Below are positions 31,714 through 39,754 of a DNA stretch of 41,422 nt, piece after piece. The stretch spans positions 1 through 41,422 of the forward strand of contig JAKBAB010000006.1 in assembly GCA_021815645.1 (NCBI GenBank), written 5' to 3'. The stretch is from Actinomycetes bacterium (GTDB taxonomy: Bacteria > Actinomycetota > Acidimicrobiia > Acidimicrobiales > RAAP-2). The notes under the pieces were generated by a model. It searched no databases, was not told the origin of the DNA, and was given only the letters and a program-made list of their open reading frames with translations. Position numbers and translations under genes: made by a program. The first letter of the stretch is position 1. Each line of letters begins with the position of its first letter.

Positions 31714-33021
31714 ATGGGTTACGTGGCTCACACGAGCGGCATCTATCTCGGACGTGGCGAACACGGAGACGCCACGAGTGGAAGCGAGAGATCGACGCTC
31801 GTTCTCGGACCAACGCGCAGCGGCAAGACGTCCGCGATTATTGTGCCGAATCTCCTGATAACGACGGACGCGTGCGTCGTCACGTCGACGAAGAGTGACG
31901 TCGTTTCGACAATGGCGAACGCCCGGCGCGACGGAGCGACACTTCTCTTTGATCCTTCGGGCACGGTGCGAACGCCCCCGAACGTCCACCGAATCGGGTA
32001 CTCACCACTTCGCCAGTCCCTCAGTTGGGACGGAGCGGTTTTGGCGTCACGGAGCCTGCTCGACGTCGCGCGACGAGGTCACGGAGAACGCGGCGACGAT
32101 CACTGGAGTGAACGGGCGGGCGCTCTGGTCGCTCCGCTCTTACACGCCAGTGCCCTGCGTAGTGAGAGTTACGGTCAGTTAGCTTCACGCGTAGACGAAC
32201 GTCGCTGCGTCGATCTATCGCACGACCTCGTGGAGCGTTACGGCGAGCAGCACCCGGCGGTCAGCCTCTTACGTGGAGTACTCGCCACCGAAGACCGAGA
32301 GCAGTCCAGCATCTGGTCGACCGCCGCGGGACTCTTTTCGGGGGTGCGGACCGACGCCGCCCGCGCCTCGGCCCGCGAGGCACCCCTCGACGTCGCCGAA
32401 TTCCTAAGCGGACCCCACCAGTTGCACGTCGTGGCCCCCAGTCGGCATCAAGCCGTGTCCGTACCCCTCGTGGTAGGTCTCATTGAAGAGCTCGTCCACG
32501 CCACCTACGATCGCCACCTCGAAGGCGCTCGACTGCTCCTCGCCCTGGACGAATTGGCGAATGTGGCCCCGATGCCCCGACTCGCGAGCATCGTCTCCGA
32601 AGGTGGCGGACAAGGCGTCCTCACCCTCGCTTGCCTCCAAGACCTCAGTCAGGCCCGCGCTCGCTGGGGGGTTTCGGGTGAGGGGTTCTTGTCCCTGTTT
32701 CCTACAACTTTGGTCCTGCCGGGAATCGCCGACCGCACAACTCTTGATACCGTGCGAGCTCTCGCGGGGCGAGAACTTTCACCGTCGCTGAGTGTTCAGC
32801 GCGACGCCCGCGGCCACGCACTGGGTCACTCGCTCACGTGGTCCGAACGCGATCGCGTGAGTGTTGGCGAAGTAGCTCGAGGGCGGCCCGGTTACGCGCT
32901 GGGCCTCGACTCCACTAACGAGCTGCGCTGGGTCGAACTGACCCCGGCGTATCGCGAGCCCCGCTTTCGGCCCTACCTCGAACGTCCTTCGCGAGAACGC
33001 TCCCTGTCGCGTGAGCGGTAG
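31714..33021 (+). CDS. VirD4/TraG-like type IV coupling ATPase without membrane domain
   Basis: The 435-residue protein resembles the ATPase part of VirD4/TraG coupling proteins. Walker A is GPTRSGKT at about residues 32-39, followed by IIVPNLLIT and TSTKSDVV as in TraG. Walker B is ARLLLALDELANVAPMPRLASIVSEGGGQGV, with ACLQDLSQARARWG as sensor region. The two N-terminal membrane helices of typical VirD4 are missing, and the chain starts nearly at the P-loop, so it should be soluble. Coupling proteins pump relaxase-DNA complexes into a type IV secretion channel; no channel genes are in view. The 3' end overlaps the relaxase gene tail-to-tail by 49 bases. Confidence 0.8.
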   Translation: MGYVAHTSGIYLGRGEHGDATSGSERSTLVLGPTRSGKTSAIIVPNLLITTDACVVTSTKSDVVSTMANARRDGATLLFDPSGTVRTPPNVHRIGYSPLRQSLSWDGAVLASRSLLDVARRGHGERGDDHWSERAGALVAPLLHASALRSESYGQLASRVDERRCVDLSHDLVERYGEQHPAVSLLRGVLATEDREQSSIWSTAAGLFSGVRTDAARASAREAPLDVAEFLSGPHQLHVVAPSRHQAVSVPLVVGLIEELVHATYDRHLEGARLLLALDELANVAPMPRLASIVSEGGGQGVLTLACLQDLSQARARWGVSGEGFLSLFPTTLVLPGIADRTTLDTVRALAGRELSPSLSVQRDARGHALGHSLTWSERDRVSVGEVARGRPGYALGLDSTNELRWVELTPAYREPRFRPYLERPSRERSLSRER

Positions 33022-34055
33022 CGCCACCGCTCTAACTCCTCTCGTTGGAGTGGCCGCGGTCCCAATTCACGCACGGCCCCCACCATCCTCGCTTCGGCCA
33101 CCGAGATCACCGACTCGTGCACGCCCAGGCCGTTACGAAGCGCCGGGTAGAGGTCATCGACGTCCCGGACCACGCTTCGCGCACCTTGTCCAAACACCGC
33201 CGCGTCAGACCACGCCGCGATTACGTGTCGCCTCGACACATCCATTCTTCCCTCCATCGCCCCACAGAACCGGTGCTCGTCGAGGTGACGGCGGTGAGTC
33301 GACGGGGGGTCAACCTCGCCGATCGATACGAATCGCTCCGCGTCGCGCCGCCAAGACGCGAGAGTCTCCTCGCGACCCCACGAAAGTTTCTCCCCCCGGT
33401 CTCGGTGGTGACCGGCCCACAGGGCTCGATACCCTTCATCGAGCCCGACCACGTGCTCCGCCCCAAGGAACGATCGCCACGACGTCCACGGTGTTCGCTG
33501 CGCCACCTCGTGGCGCAGCGTGGCGCGATAGAGCGCGTCGGCACTGGGCGCGTGCGCAAACAAGGCCCGCGAGTCGAGAACGCCGGCCGAGTCTCGCGGT
33601 CGCGCCCCCACGAGGACGTGGTCGTGAAGGTGAGGCTCACCGTGGCGATTCAGTCCGTGGGTAAAGGCGACCGCACTCTCCCAGACGCCAGATCTCTCGA
33701 ACTCGACGCCGCGGCGCGTCTCGCGCACGACGACGGCACGCTCCTCCAAATAGGTTACGGCCGCCTCAACCGCCGCGCGGTGCGCCGCGATAAGCCCCGG
33801 ACTACTCAAAGGATCAATGGCGAGCAGAATCGAGGTGGCCCGCGGCGCCGCCACGACGAGGTCGTAGCCACGGATTGCAGACCGATCCGACGTGACCAGA
33901 ACGCGCGACACTACCGCCGGGTCGCGAACGTCGCCCTCCCCACGCCACCACCACCCGGGACCGTTCTCGCGCACACCCTCAAGTTCGAGGGCCCGATCGT
34001 CGGTGAAGTACCGAACGTCACTTGTTCGACGCGCGAAGATTCGGACCACGGACAC
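32973..34055 (-). CDS. MobF/TrwC-like relaxase domain protein (no helicase part)
   Basis: The 360-residue protein matches the TrwC relaxase domain: an N-terminal Tyr candidate (SDVRYFTDD, Y16), YDLVVAAPRATSILLAID, and the metal-binding histidine motif in FTHGLNRHGEPHLHDHVLVG, followed by LDSRALFAHAPSADALYRATLRHEVAQ. Relaxases nick one strand at an origin of transfer and stay attached through Tyr. Full TrwC/TraI proteins carry a C-terminal RecD-like helicase, absent here; the tail instead is Arg/Glu-rich (EELERWRYRSRDRERSREGRSR). It lies 21 bases after the WYL regulator on the same strand and converges with the coupling ATPase. Nicking is inferred. Confidence 0.8.
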   Translation of the reverse strand: MSVVRIFARRTSDVRYFTDDRALELEGVRENGPGWWWRGEGDVRDPAVVSRVLVTSDRSAIRGYDLVVAAPRATSILLAIDPLSSPGLIAAHRAAVEAAVTYLEERAVVVRETRRGVEFERSGVWESAVAFTHGLNRHGEPHLHDHVLVGARPRDSAGVLDSRALFAHAPSADALYRATLRHEVAQRTPWTSWRSFLGAEHVVGLDEGYRALWAGHHRDRGEKLSWGREETLASWRRDAERFVSIGEVDPPSTHRRHLDEHRFCGAMEGRMDVSRRHVIAAWSDAAVFGQGARSVVRDVDDLYPALRNGLGVHESVISVAEARMVGAVRELGPRPLQREELERWRYRSRDRERSREGRSR

Positions 34056-34076
34056 CCCCGGGCGCCCAACGGTCGA

Positions 34077-36032
34077 CTAATTCGTCGCCCCAATTCGACG
34101 CGCCAGTTCGTGCCCCGCGGTGGCGTATTGCGGCGTGACAACGACGGCCCCGGCACCGGCGCGCAACATCAGGTGATCGAGGAAGGCCTCATCCGAGAGT
34201 CGAAAACGCACTGCGTGACGCCCGTCTGCGAGAGTGCACCACGTCGCGCCGGGCAGCGGCTCGAAGATCCACCGGGATGAACTCTCAACGGCTACCACCA
34301 CGTCGATCCCTTCCTCGCCCACCTGAGTGAGCCAGTGATCGACGACGTCGCGAGGTCGCTCGACGTCGGCTCCGGTCACCGCGAGAACTGCGTTCACGCG
34401 GTCGACGCGAAAAGTCCGCCAATCGTCCCGCGCCGTGCAAAAAGCCCGAAAGTAAGTGTGCCCGTTTAGGATTCTCAGCTCTCGTGGTTCAACGGTTCGC
34501 TCCCGCGGTGCCCCATCGGTACCGGAAGTGTAGAGAATGGTCACCCGCTCCCCACGATCTACCGCGCCCCTTATCTCACCAAGGAGCGTCTCGCTATTCG
34601 TCATTTGTACCTGGACGCTGGCGTGGGTGGTCGCCTCGATCTTGTCGATGGCCGAAAGAATTGAAGGGTCGGAATAGATCCGAGACGCCTCGCGCAACGC
34701 GATGTTGAGCTCAAAGAGGTCGCGCCACATCAGCGGCGAAAGGTCATCGGACCCCGACGGCAGATCCGAGAAGTCGGCTCGGTAGGTCGAGTCGTCGTGA
34801 GCCTCATCGTCCCAGTCGTCGCACTCCTTTATGACGTGAGCGGGAAAGCGACTAGTTCCGTCAGTAACATTCGCCATTGGCTCCAATGAAACCAGCCGAT
34901 CCATGATCAGGCGCACGTGATCGGGCGCGAGCGAGAAACGGTGCGCCAACTCACTCACTCGAAGACCATCTTCCGTCGCGTACACCGCGTGCAGTAGTTG
35001 GAGGGTCTGGCCAAGAACATCGGGAGATGGGGCCGGATCGAAGCGAATTTGGTCTAATTCGGGGACGACACCTCGATTGACGGACTCTAGCCACACGGCC
35101 AGCTCATCTCTCAGTGACTGCGGCGAGAGCAACCGAACGCGATCAGCGCAGTCGAGTACGAAACGCAGGGCCGCTCGCGGACTCTCAAAGGAGATTCGCA
35201 CTTCAACGCGATTATCGCCGAGCACCGTTCGCGAAGCTCTGGGGTACTCACGCGCGAGTAGTTCCCCGTAGTCGACGTTCGTAGAGGCGACCACTTCGAG
35301 CAGTTCGGGCGCGCGGGTGTACTCGGGTCGCCACGCTCGGGCGCGCGCCGTGGTCTCGTCGTCCACTTCGTAGCGGTCGGGTTTAACGACGGGCATCGAC
35401 GTCATGCGCGTGAAGCGATAGCCCTTAATGTCCGCCGATCCCACCACTCTCGCCACTAGGTAGGTGACGCCCTGAAAAACGTCCACCACCAACGGCTCGA
35501 CGTCGCGCCGTCCTTCGGAGAGGGAGTAGTAGTCAAAGGAAATTGCCCGGCGCAAGTGTAGGGCCCGCAACACCGGCGTGAAATAGTTCGATATTTCCAA
35601 GCTCCCGTCGCTAGCGGGAACGTCGTTAAAGACCGTGAAGGCGCCCGACGCACCGAAGCCGCAGAGTCGCAGTGCGATGCGCACGACCCGCTCCTCTTCG
35701 GGTGTGAAGTAAATCTTGGGCGCGTAGCCGCTGTCGGGGTTTATGCGATACCCGACCGCACCCTCTCCCCGTTCAACGGTCTCGATGTCGAAACCCAATT
35801 CGCGAATACGCACCTTGTCTCGTTCGAACTTCTGGCGTACGGTACCGGACGAGCCCTCGTAGGCCCGCACTTTTTTCGGGCCCTTCGCCGAACGGGGAAA
35901 CTCATCGACCGTGAGGTCATTGAGAATCTCTTCCTGGGTGAGGGGGCCGTAGTGCCACGCGCGCTGTAGGAGCAGCACGAGGGCGACCAGGCGTTCACGA
36001 CTCTGTTCCACGCCCCCACGAATGGTGCTCAT
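34077..36032 (-). CDS. Fused PafB-PafC-like WYL-domain transcription regulator
   Basis: The roughly 651-residue protein contains two HTH-plus-WYL units in one chain. Unit 1 has an HTH start (RLVALVLLLQRAWHYGPLTQEEI) and a WYL region (RRAISFDYYSLSEGRRDVEPL...GYRFTRMTSM). Unit 2 has LLHAVYATEDGLRVSELAHRFSL and GERVTILYTSGTDGAPRERTVEP...FRAFCTARDDWRTFRVDRV. In mycobacteria PafB and PafC form a heterodimer that activates DNA-damage genes independently of LexA; a fusion does the same in one chain. I start at ATG 36032, three bases after GGGAGG; ATG 36059 is the alternative. It follows moaC by 38 bases and precedes the relaxase by 21. Confidence 0.85.
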   Translation of the reverse strand: MSTIRGGVEQSRERLVALVLLLQRAWHYGPLTQEEILNDLTVDEFPRSAKGPKKVRAYEGSSGTVRQKFERDKVRIRELGFDIETVERGEGAVGYRINPDSGYAPKIYFTPEEERVVRIALRLCGFGASGAFTVFNDVPASDGSLEISNYFTPVLRALHLRRAISFDYYSLSEGRRDVEPLVVDVFQGVTYLVARVVGSADIKGYRFTRMTSMPVVKPDRYEVDDETTARARAWRPEYTRAPELLEVVASTNVDYGELLAREYPRASRTVLGDNRVEVRISFESPRAALRFVLDCADRVRLLSPQSLRDELAVWLESVNRGVVPELDQIRFDPAPSPDVLGQTLQLLHAVYATEDGLRVSELAHRFSLAPDHVRLIMDRLVSLEPMANVTDGTSRFPAHVIKECDDWDDEAHDDSTYRADFSDLPSGSDDLSPLMWRDLFELNIALREASRIYSDPSILSAIDKIEATTHASVQVQMTNSETLLGEIRGAVDRGERVTILYTSGTDGAPRERTVEPRELRILNGHTYFRAFCTARDDWRTFRVDRVNAVLAVTGADVERPRDVVDHWLTQVGEEGIDVVVAVESSSRWIFEPLPGATWCTLADGRHAVRFRLSDEAFLDHLMLRAGAGAVVVTPQYATAGHELARRIGATN

Positions 36033-36070
36033 AAGCCTCCCGCACGTCGTATCGACCATAGCGGGCGACG

Positions 36071-36580
36071 CTAGGAATCGACCTCCGAGTCGAGGGCGGG
36101 GGGCGAATCCCTCCGCCAGGTACCCGCACGGCCACCGACCTTCTCCCAAAGCGCGACGTGCTCGATAGTCATTGACCGGTCTCCAGACTTGCACATGTCG
36201 TAGATGGTCAGTGCGGCGACGACGACGGCGGTCATCGCTTCCATCTCCACGCCAGTGCGATCTACCGTGTCAACACTGGCTTCGAGATCGATGTGGGTGT
36301 CGGCGATCGTGAAGTTGACGTATACGTTGCCCACCATGACCGGGTGCGCCGCCGGCATCAGCGAAGCGGCGGCCTTGGCCGCCTGGATTCCCGCCACCCG
36401 GGCCGTCGCCAGTACGTCCCCCTTGTTGAGGGTATTGGCCGCTATAGCGGCGGTTGTGGCCGCCTGCATCGTGACTCGACAGCGCGCGAGAGCGCGCCGC
36501 GCGCTGACCTCCGATGGGCCGACGTCTCGGGGAAAGGCCCCACCCACGGGGCTACGACGCAACTGGTGGAAGTCGTCCAC
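36071..36580 (-). CDS. moaC: Cyclic pyranopterin monophosphate synthase (molybdopterin biosynthesis)
   Basis: The 169-residue protein catalyses the second half of cPMP formation from the MoaA product. It has ARVAGIQAAKAAASLMPAAHPV, where the usual LCHP is AAHP but the catalytic His remains, and VDTVDRTGVEMEAMTAVVVAALTIYDMCKSGDRSM, the most conserved MoaC block. The GTG start lies six bases after TAACAT. It is the first gene of a minus-strand unit with the WYL regulator and relaxase; no other molybdopterin gene is in view. Confidence 0.93.
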   Translation of the reverse strand: MDDFHQLRRSPVGGAFPRDVGPSEVSARRALARCRVTMQAATTAAIAANTLNKGDVLATARVAGIQAAKAAASLMPAAHPVMVGNVYVNFTIADTHIDLEASVDTVDRTGVEMEAMTAVVVAALTIYDMCKSGDRSMTIEHVALWEKVGGRAGTWRRDSPPALDSEVDS

Positions 36581-36586
36581 CGCGCC

Positions 36587-36592
36587 ATGTTA
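36587..36592 (-). promoter_or_regulatory. Leaderless -10 hexamer for moaC
   Basis: TAACAT on the minus strand ends six bases before the GTG at 36580. Confidence 0.6.
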
Positions 36593-36621
36593 CCTACGAA
36601 TGGGTAAATGTCCGCGGCCGG

Positions 36622-36651
36622 TACACTTCACTAGTTGACCGTTTCCCGGAG
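36622..36651 (+). promoter_or_regulatory. Candidate -10 and ribosome binding site for the FmdB-type gene
   Basis: TACACT at 36622-36627 could be a -10 element, giving a leader of about 23 bases with GGAG at 36648-36651 before the ATG at 36657. No clear -35 is visible. Confidence 0.4.
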
Positions 36652-36656
36652 CCGAC

Positions 36657-36956
36657 ATGCCAACGTACGAATATCAGTGCCAATCTTGCCGCGAGCGAAC
36701 CGAGGCCGCCCAAAAGTTCACGGACCCTCCCCTAACGACCTGCCCGGCGTGCGGCGGCGAACTGCGTAAGGTCTTTTCCGGCGTCGGAATTGTCTTTAAG
36801 GGCAGTGGCTTTTACAAAAATGACTCCAGAAGCGCCGGTTCCTCTACCCCGGACGTCGCCGCGTCAGCGAGCGCGACGGCGACGAAAGAGTCAGCACCCG
36901 CGAGCGTAGCGCCGGCTACGCCCACGACGACTCCGTCTACCAATCCCGCGACCTAG
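36657..36956 (+). CDS. FmdB-family zinc ribbon protein
   Basis: The 99-residue protein starts with the FmdB/CxxC_CxxC_SSSS zinc ribbon: PTYEYQCQSC with C8 and C11, and CPAC with C29 and C32, followed by GGELRKVFSGVGIVFKGSGFYKND. The rest is an Ala/Ser/Thr/Pro low-complexity tail. Members are named for a regulator of formamidase in Methylophilus, but most have no tested role. The stop codon shares four bases (CTAG, 36953-36956) with the stop of tldE on the opposite strand. Confidence 0.85.
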   Translation: MPTYEYQCQSCRERTEAAQKFTDPPLTTCPACGGELRKVFSGVGIVFKGSGFYKNDSRSAGSSTPDVAASASATATKESAPASVAPATPTTTPSTNPAT

Positions 36957-38308
36957 TCCCCCGAGACCGTAACGTTAGAAAACGCCAAAGTCGCACCCGC
37001 CGCGGTCCCGGGGAGCCACTGAACGTCGTCGCCCACGTGGGTGACGTCACTGAGCAGACGCTGCAACGTTGACGCAACCGTCATTCCCCTAACCGGTTGC
37101 GTCAACTGTCCCCCCTCGATGAGGTACCCCGCCACACCCACGGAAAAGTCTCCCGACACCGGATTAACGCCGGAGTGAACACCCATCAACGACTCGACGT
37201 AGATGCCAGAGCCCACGTCACGCACAATTCGCTCGCGATCCCCCTCACCGGTGACCAGTTGGAGAGCGCGACAACCGGCCGAAGGCGAACCTGAGAAACC
37301 CGCGCGTAGCGCGCCACCCGTGGAGCGAGTCCCCGCGCGGCGCGCGGCGTAGGTGTCGTAGACGAATCCGACGAGTTGACCTTGGCGAATGAGTTCGGTC
37401 CTTCGACACGCGAGCCCCTCGCCATCGAAGGAACTGGCCGCGAAGTGACGGGGATCGGTCGGGTCATCCACCAGTGAAATGAGTGGCGACGCAACCAATT
37501 CGCCGACCCGATTCTCGAAAAGCGATCTTCCACGGGCGACGGCGTCCCCACTCAAGGCGCCCCCGACGATGGCCAGCAGTACCGCGGCGGCCCGGGAGTC
37601 AAATACCGCGGGGCACTTCATCGTGGCGCTCTTAGCGGAGCCCAACATGCCCGTCGCCCGGGAGACCGCGTCACGAGCTGCCCGATCGACACTGACGTCA
37701 CCGGGCCCGCGCGCCATACTCAGTCCCCATCCCGTCTCATCGTCACCGCCGTCGTTCGCTATCGCCGAAACGGACAGGTACGCACCGGATCGTCCTTGAA
37801 CGGCGGTAACTCCGACGCTGGACATCACCACGGTTTCGGACACGAAATCGGTGTAGTTCGCCGACTCGACTTGGCGGACGCGGCGGTCCGCTCGGCGCAC
37901 CGACGACTCGAGGTCGAGGGCCATCTGCACCTTGTCGTCTAGTGGTGTCGTGAGTACGGATTCGTCGCGCAGGGAGAGATCCGCCGGCGACACCCCATCC
38001 GGGCGAGCGAACGCGACGAATTCGTCTTCGGTAGCGTAACGGGCGTTCTCGCGCGCTGAGGCGAGCGCTTCTCGTGCCGCTTCTTCCTCGAGCGAGCCGG
38101 CCCACCCCGACCCAATACGGGCCCCGCCAGATCCGTCAATCAAGACTCGAAATCCCACACCGGCCGACGACGCGACCGCTAGCTTCTCCAGCGCCCCGTC
38201 GTACGCGACAACCTCGGTGTCAACACCGCGAGACACTACGATTTCGATCTCTTCTCCGCCCGAAGCCAAGTCGACGTAGCGCTGCGCCAACTCCACGAGT
38301 TCGCTCAC
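36953..38308 (-). CDS. pmbA: TldE/PmbA-family protein (TldD partner)
   Basis: The 451-residue protein is the non-catalytic partner of TldD in a heterodimeric metalloprotease that in E. coli matures microcin B17 and degrades CcdA. It has the family's EIVVSRGVDTEVVAYDGALEKL start, RVLIDGSGGARIGSGW, CPAVFDSRAAAVLLAIVGGALSGDAVARGRS, FDGEGLACRRTELI and GVNPVSGDFSVGVAGYLIEGGQ. No HExxxH is present, as expected for TldE. The GTG at 38308 overlaps the tldD stop by GTGA; the longer open frame upstream is a shadow of tldD. Confidence 0.92.
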   Translation of the reverse strand: MSELVELAQRYVDLASGGEEIEIVVSRGVDTEVVAYDGALEKLAVASSAGVGFRVLIDGSGGARIGSGWAGSLEEEAAREALASARENARYATEDEFVAFARPDGVSPADLSLRDESVLTTPLDDKVQMALDLESSVRRADRRVRQVESANYTDFVSETVVMSSVGVTAVQGRSGAYLSVSAIANDGGDDETGWGLSMARGPGDVSVDRAARDAVSRATGMLGSAKSATMKCPAVFDSRAAAVLLAIVGGALSGDAVARGRSLFENRVGELVASPLISLVDDPTDPRHFAASSFDGEGLACRRTELIRQGQLVGFVYDTYAARRAGTRSTGGALRAGFSGSPSAGCRALQLVTGEGDRERIVRDVGSGIYVESLMGVHSGVNPVSGDFSVGVAGYLIEGGQLTQPVRGMTVASTLQRLLSDVTHVGDDVQWLPGTAAGATLAFSNVTVSGD

Positions 38309-39696
38309 GCCGCGCCACCCACGGTCATCCGGCTCAGGCGCATCGTCGCTTGACCGCAACCCACCGGAACTTGCTGCCCGTTTTTCCCGCACGTGCCGGG
38401 CGTCATCGAGAAGTCCTGCGCGATGGCGTCGACCCGGCCCAAAATCTCCGGCCCGTTTCCGATGAGATTGCAGTCCCTTAGGGGCGAAGTGATGCGTCCG
38501 TTCTCAATGAGAAAGGCGGACGTCGTTCCGAAGACGAAGTCGCCCGTCGTGGTATTGACCTGGCCACCGCCCAGCTGGGCGACGTACACGCCGTAGGGAG
38601 TCTGCGCGACAATCTCCTCGGCGTCGTCGTCTCCGGGCAGGAGGTACGTGTTGGTCATGCGCACCATTGGTAGGTGCTGATAGCTCTGACGGCGTCCATT
38701 TGCGGAGGCGGGGCGCCCCCCGTCCCTCGCGCGTAGGTAGTCCCACATGTATTCGCGCAGTACTCCGTCTTGTATCAGGACGTTCCGTGAACCGGGGTTT
38801 CCCTCGTCGTCGATGGCCAGGTAACCCCATTCGCCTTCAACGGTACCGTCGTCGACCAGGGTCACGAGGGGGCTAGCCACCCGTTCTCCGACGCGCCCCG
38901 CGTAGAGCGAAGCCCCCTTCGCGATGGCGTCCGCTTCGAGCCCGTGCCCACACGCTTCGTGAAAAAGAATCCCCCCGGAACCACCGGCCAGCACGACGGC
39001 GAAGTCACCCGACGGAGCGGGTCGCGCGCTCAATTTAGTCACGGCGTTTTGGGCCGCGCGATTGGCCACGTCCTCGACTCCGTCGTCTAGGATTTCGAAC
39101 CCCCGGGTCTGCGCGAGTGTCCGATAGCCGGTCTGCAGTCCGGTGTCGCCCGAGGCGACGCACGCGACTGCGAGCCGAGTGCGCACTTGGTGATCGGTGG
39201 CCAAGACGCCATTAGAGTTCGCCACGACGAAGCGTCTAGTTGATTCGCCCAGCGTGACTTGAACCTGGGAAATTGATGGGCTTACGCTGCGCGCGACGTC
39301 ATCGGCTCGTCGCAGCAGTTCGACTTTGCGAGCCCTTTCCACGTTGGCGAACCCTTCTCTCGCCGTAGTCGAGTAGGAGCGAACGTCACGGAAGTCAACT
39401 CGTCGATTCTCTCCTGCGCCCGAACGCGCGACGGCGGAGGCGGCTCGCGCGGCTTCGCGCAGCGACCGCTCACCAAGGTCGGCGGTGTAAGCGAATCCCG
39501 TCGTGCCGCCCACGATTACCCGTACACCGGCGCCGCGGTCCCGGCCCGAACGAAGCTCCTCTACGCGACTCTGGTCCCACTGAGCGGTAGAGACGCTACG
39601 GTCCTCCACGAAAACCTCGGCGAACTCGCCCCCTCGGCTAAGTGCCTCGCTGAGCGTTTCTTCGAGTACCTCCGGGGAAACCAGGATTTCGTTCAC
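38305..39696 (-). CDS. tldD: TldD-family zinc metalloprotease
   Basis: The 463-residue protein carries the zinc-binding HEACGH motif (H246, E247, H251) in GGILFHEACGHGLEADAI. Other TldD features are ASGDTGLQTGYRT, TLVDDGTVEGEWGYLAIDDEG, the NTYLLPGDDD segment, GGGQVNTTTGDFVFGT, and the C-terminal GTCGKNGQQVPVGCGQ that supplies the third zinc ligand. It works with TldE as a peptidase on unfolded peptides in the cytosol. The GTG start lies six bases after TAACCT. Confidence 0.93.
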   Translation of the reverse strand: MNEILVSPEVLEETLSEALSRGGEFAEVFVEDRSVSTAQWDQSRVEELRSGRDRGAGVRVIVGGTTGFAYTADLGERSLREAARAASAVARSGAGENRRVDFRDVRSYSTTAREGFANVERARKVELLRRADDVARSVSPSISQVQVTLGESTRRFVVANSNGVLATDHQVRTRLAVACVASGDTGLQTGYRTLAQTRGFEILDDGVEDVANRAAQNAVTKLSARPAPSGDFAVVLAGGSGGILFHEACGHGLEADAIAKGASLYAGRVGERVASPLVTLVDDGTVEGEWGYLAIDDEGNPGSRNVLIQDGVLREYMWDYLRARDGGRPASANGRRQSYQHLPMVRMTNTYLLPGDDDAEEIVAQTPYGVYVAQLGGGQVNTTTGDFVFGTTSAFLIENGRITSPLRDCNLIGNGPEILGRVDAIAQDFSMTPGTCGKNGQQVPVGCGQATMRLSRMTVGGAA

Positions 39697-39702
39697 GGCT
39701 CC

Positions 39703-39748
39703 AGGTTACGAGGTTGCGTTCCTTGCGCGGCCACCGCGCCGGTAGGCT
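39703..39748. promoter_or_regulatory. Divergent leaderless promoters of tldD and dxs
   Basis: TAACCT on the minus strand (39708-39703) ends six bases before the tldD GTG at 39696. TAGGCT on the plus strand (39743-39748) ends six bases before the dxs GTG at 39755. Confidence 0.6.
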
Positions 39749-39754
39749 GTGCCC

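Noticed and set aside
33045..34280. Long plus-strand open frame of 411 codons opposite the relaxase gene
   Set aside because: The product is His/Arg/Pro-rich without domain character, and the minus strand carries a clear relaxase motif set. It is a high-GC antisense shadow.
38309..38392. Longer start for TldE
   Set aside because: The additional residues are inside tldD in another frame; GTG 38308 with its GTGA overlap is the better start.
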